Shown: piece after piece, positions 6,620 through 7,042 of the stretch
Numbering within the stretch: position 1 is the first letter of the stretch
Layout: the number at the start of each line of letters is the position of its first letter
NCBI GenBank assembly: GCA_007571275.1
Contig: RKRS01000177.1
Location: 1 to 7,042, forward strand
Reading direction: 5' to 3'
DNA length: 7,042 nt
DNA from: Dehalococcoidia bacterium
GTDB taxonomy: Bacteria > Chloroflexota > Dehalococcoidia > Bin125
The notes under the pieces: generated by a model
What the model was told of the DNA's origin: nothing
The model's database searches: none
The model's input: only the letters and a program-made list of their open reading frames with translations
Position numbers and translations under genes: made by a program

Positions 6620-6922
6620 TTACCAGGAGCTTTTGCGCACGCCGGGCAGCAGTCCGAGCGAGGCCATCTCGCGGAAGGTGATGCGGCTGAGGCCGAACTT
6701 GCGCATGTAGGCTCGTGGGCGACCGGTGACGGCGCAGCGATTCTTGAGTCGCGTCGGCGAGCTGTTGCGCGGCAGCGCCTGAAGCTGGAACTGGATGTTC
6801 TGCTTCTCGCGCGGGTTGTTGGACTCTTTGAGCTGCTGCTTGAGCGCGACGCGGCGGCCTTGATACTTGGCGTGCATCTCGCGGCGCTTGAGGTCGCGGT
6901 GGATATTCGAGGTTCGGGCCAT
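6620..6922 (-). CDS. rpsN: 30S ribosomal protein S14, zinc-free (C-) form
   Basis: This is a small-subunit ribosomal protein of exactly 100 residues, the usual length of the long, zinc-independent S14. The diagnostic C-terminal half is present: LPRNSSPTRLKNRCAVTGRP, then RAYMRKFGLSRITFREMA and LLPGVRKSSW. The CxxC...CxxC zinc knuckle of short S14 proteins is missing; only one cysteine (in NRCAVTGRP) remains. The N-terminus is basic (MARTSNIHRDLKRREMHAKY). ATG at 6922 is supported by AGGA 6 nt upstream (6929-6932). The frame stays open upstream to the window edge, but without ATG, GTG or TTG. It is the first identified gene on the minus strand here, 94 bp ahead of the iron-binding lipoprotein, and is not flanked by S8/L5 in the visible sequence, so it may be a stand-alone copy. 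Confidence 0.97.
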   Translation of the reverse strand: MARTSNIHRDLKRREMHAKYQGRRVALKQQLKESNNPREKQNIQFQLQALPRNSSPTRLKNRCAVTGRPRAYMRKFGLSRITFREMASLGLLPGVRKSSW

Positions 6923-7042
6923 TCGTCGTCCTGTGGTTAGGTTTCTCGTCGCTTCTACGAGCGTAATGGCGATCCGCAGCGTCGTGCCAGCCTTTACGCG
7001 ACATCTCTTGCAGGTGAACTCATTCTCCTCCCCCAGGCGCCC
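6923..7042. other. Region upstream of rpsN with no recognised gene
   Basis: These 120 bp run to the window edge. On the minus strand they include the rpsN leader and a possible 9-codon reading frame (7023 to 6994, ATG to TAA) preceded by a GGAGGAGA Shine-Dalgarno-like sequence. The frames that run in from the edge resemble no protein I know, so the end of an upstream gene can be neither shown nor excluded. Confidence 0.3.

Noticed and set aside
6407..6940. 177-codon plus-strand frame across rpsN and the lipoprotein start
   Set aside because: It covers two well-supported genes on the other strand plus their gap, with no domain and no convincing ribosome binding site.
6603..7004. 133-codon minus-strand frame over rpsN
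   Set aside because: It lies in another frame of the certain rpsN gene and its arginine/proline-rich translation resembles no protein; a high-GC shadow.
6966..7042. Plus-strand frame starting ATGGCGATC and open to the window edge
   Set aside because: It has no good ribosome binding site, no recognisable residues and is only about 25 codons long.

Overview
The window is GC-rich bacterial DNA, tightly packed, with every supported gene on the minus strand. Reading 5'->3' on that strand (right to left in window coordinates), the order is: ribosomal protein S14 (rpsN), a lipoprotein-type ferric-iron binding protein, a second ferric-iron binding protein with an unusual N-terminal repeat region, a fused two-domain ABC permease, its ATPase, and a luciferase-like (LLM) F420/flavin-dependent oxidoreductase. 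The LLM enzyme resembles the Rv1855c group, which is typical of Actinobacteria and Chloroflexota. Together with the high GC and the zinc-free S14, this suggests a free-living actinobacterial or Chloroflexota-like bacterium. That is an inference and not a firm placement.

Layout: 6620-6922 is rpsN, preceded by 120 bp with no recognisable gene up to the window edge. 5500-6525 and 3922-5310 are two paralogous Fe(III)-binding proteins (FbpA/Idi-type). A 189-bp AT-rich gap between them is the likeliest internal promoter or regulatory region. 2184-3791 is the FbpB-type permease and 1079-2212 the FbpC-type ATPase; these two overlap by up to 29 bp and are probably translationally coupled. 28-1005 is the LLM oxidoreductase, with its own good ribosome binding site. 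No stretch above 300 bp lacks a gene. The gaps are 6923-7042, 6526-6619, 5311-5499, 3792-3921 and 1006-1078.

How they work together: both binding proteins keep the Tyr-Tyr pair that binds ferric iron in FbpA-type proteins, and would deliver Fe3+ to one membrane permease powered by one ATPase. So a single transporter appears to be served by two receptors with different cell-surface arrangements: one a probable lipoprotein, the other with a cleavable-looking signal peptide followed by two copies of a 48-residue repeat. The LLM enzyme is last in line, and its link to iron uptake is unproven. rpsN is probably an upstream housekeeping neighbour.

The most unusual element is the N-terminal tandem repeat of the second binding protein. 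No CRISPR array, mobile element, tRNA or rRNA was seen.
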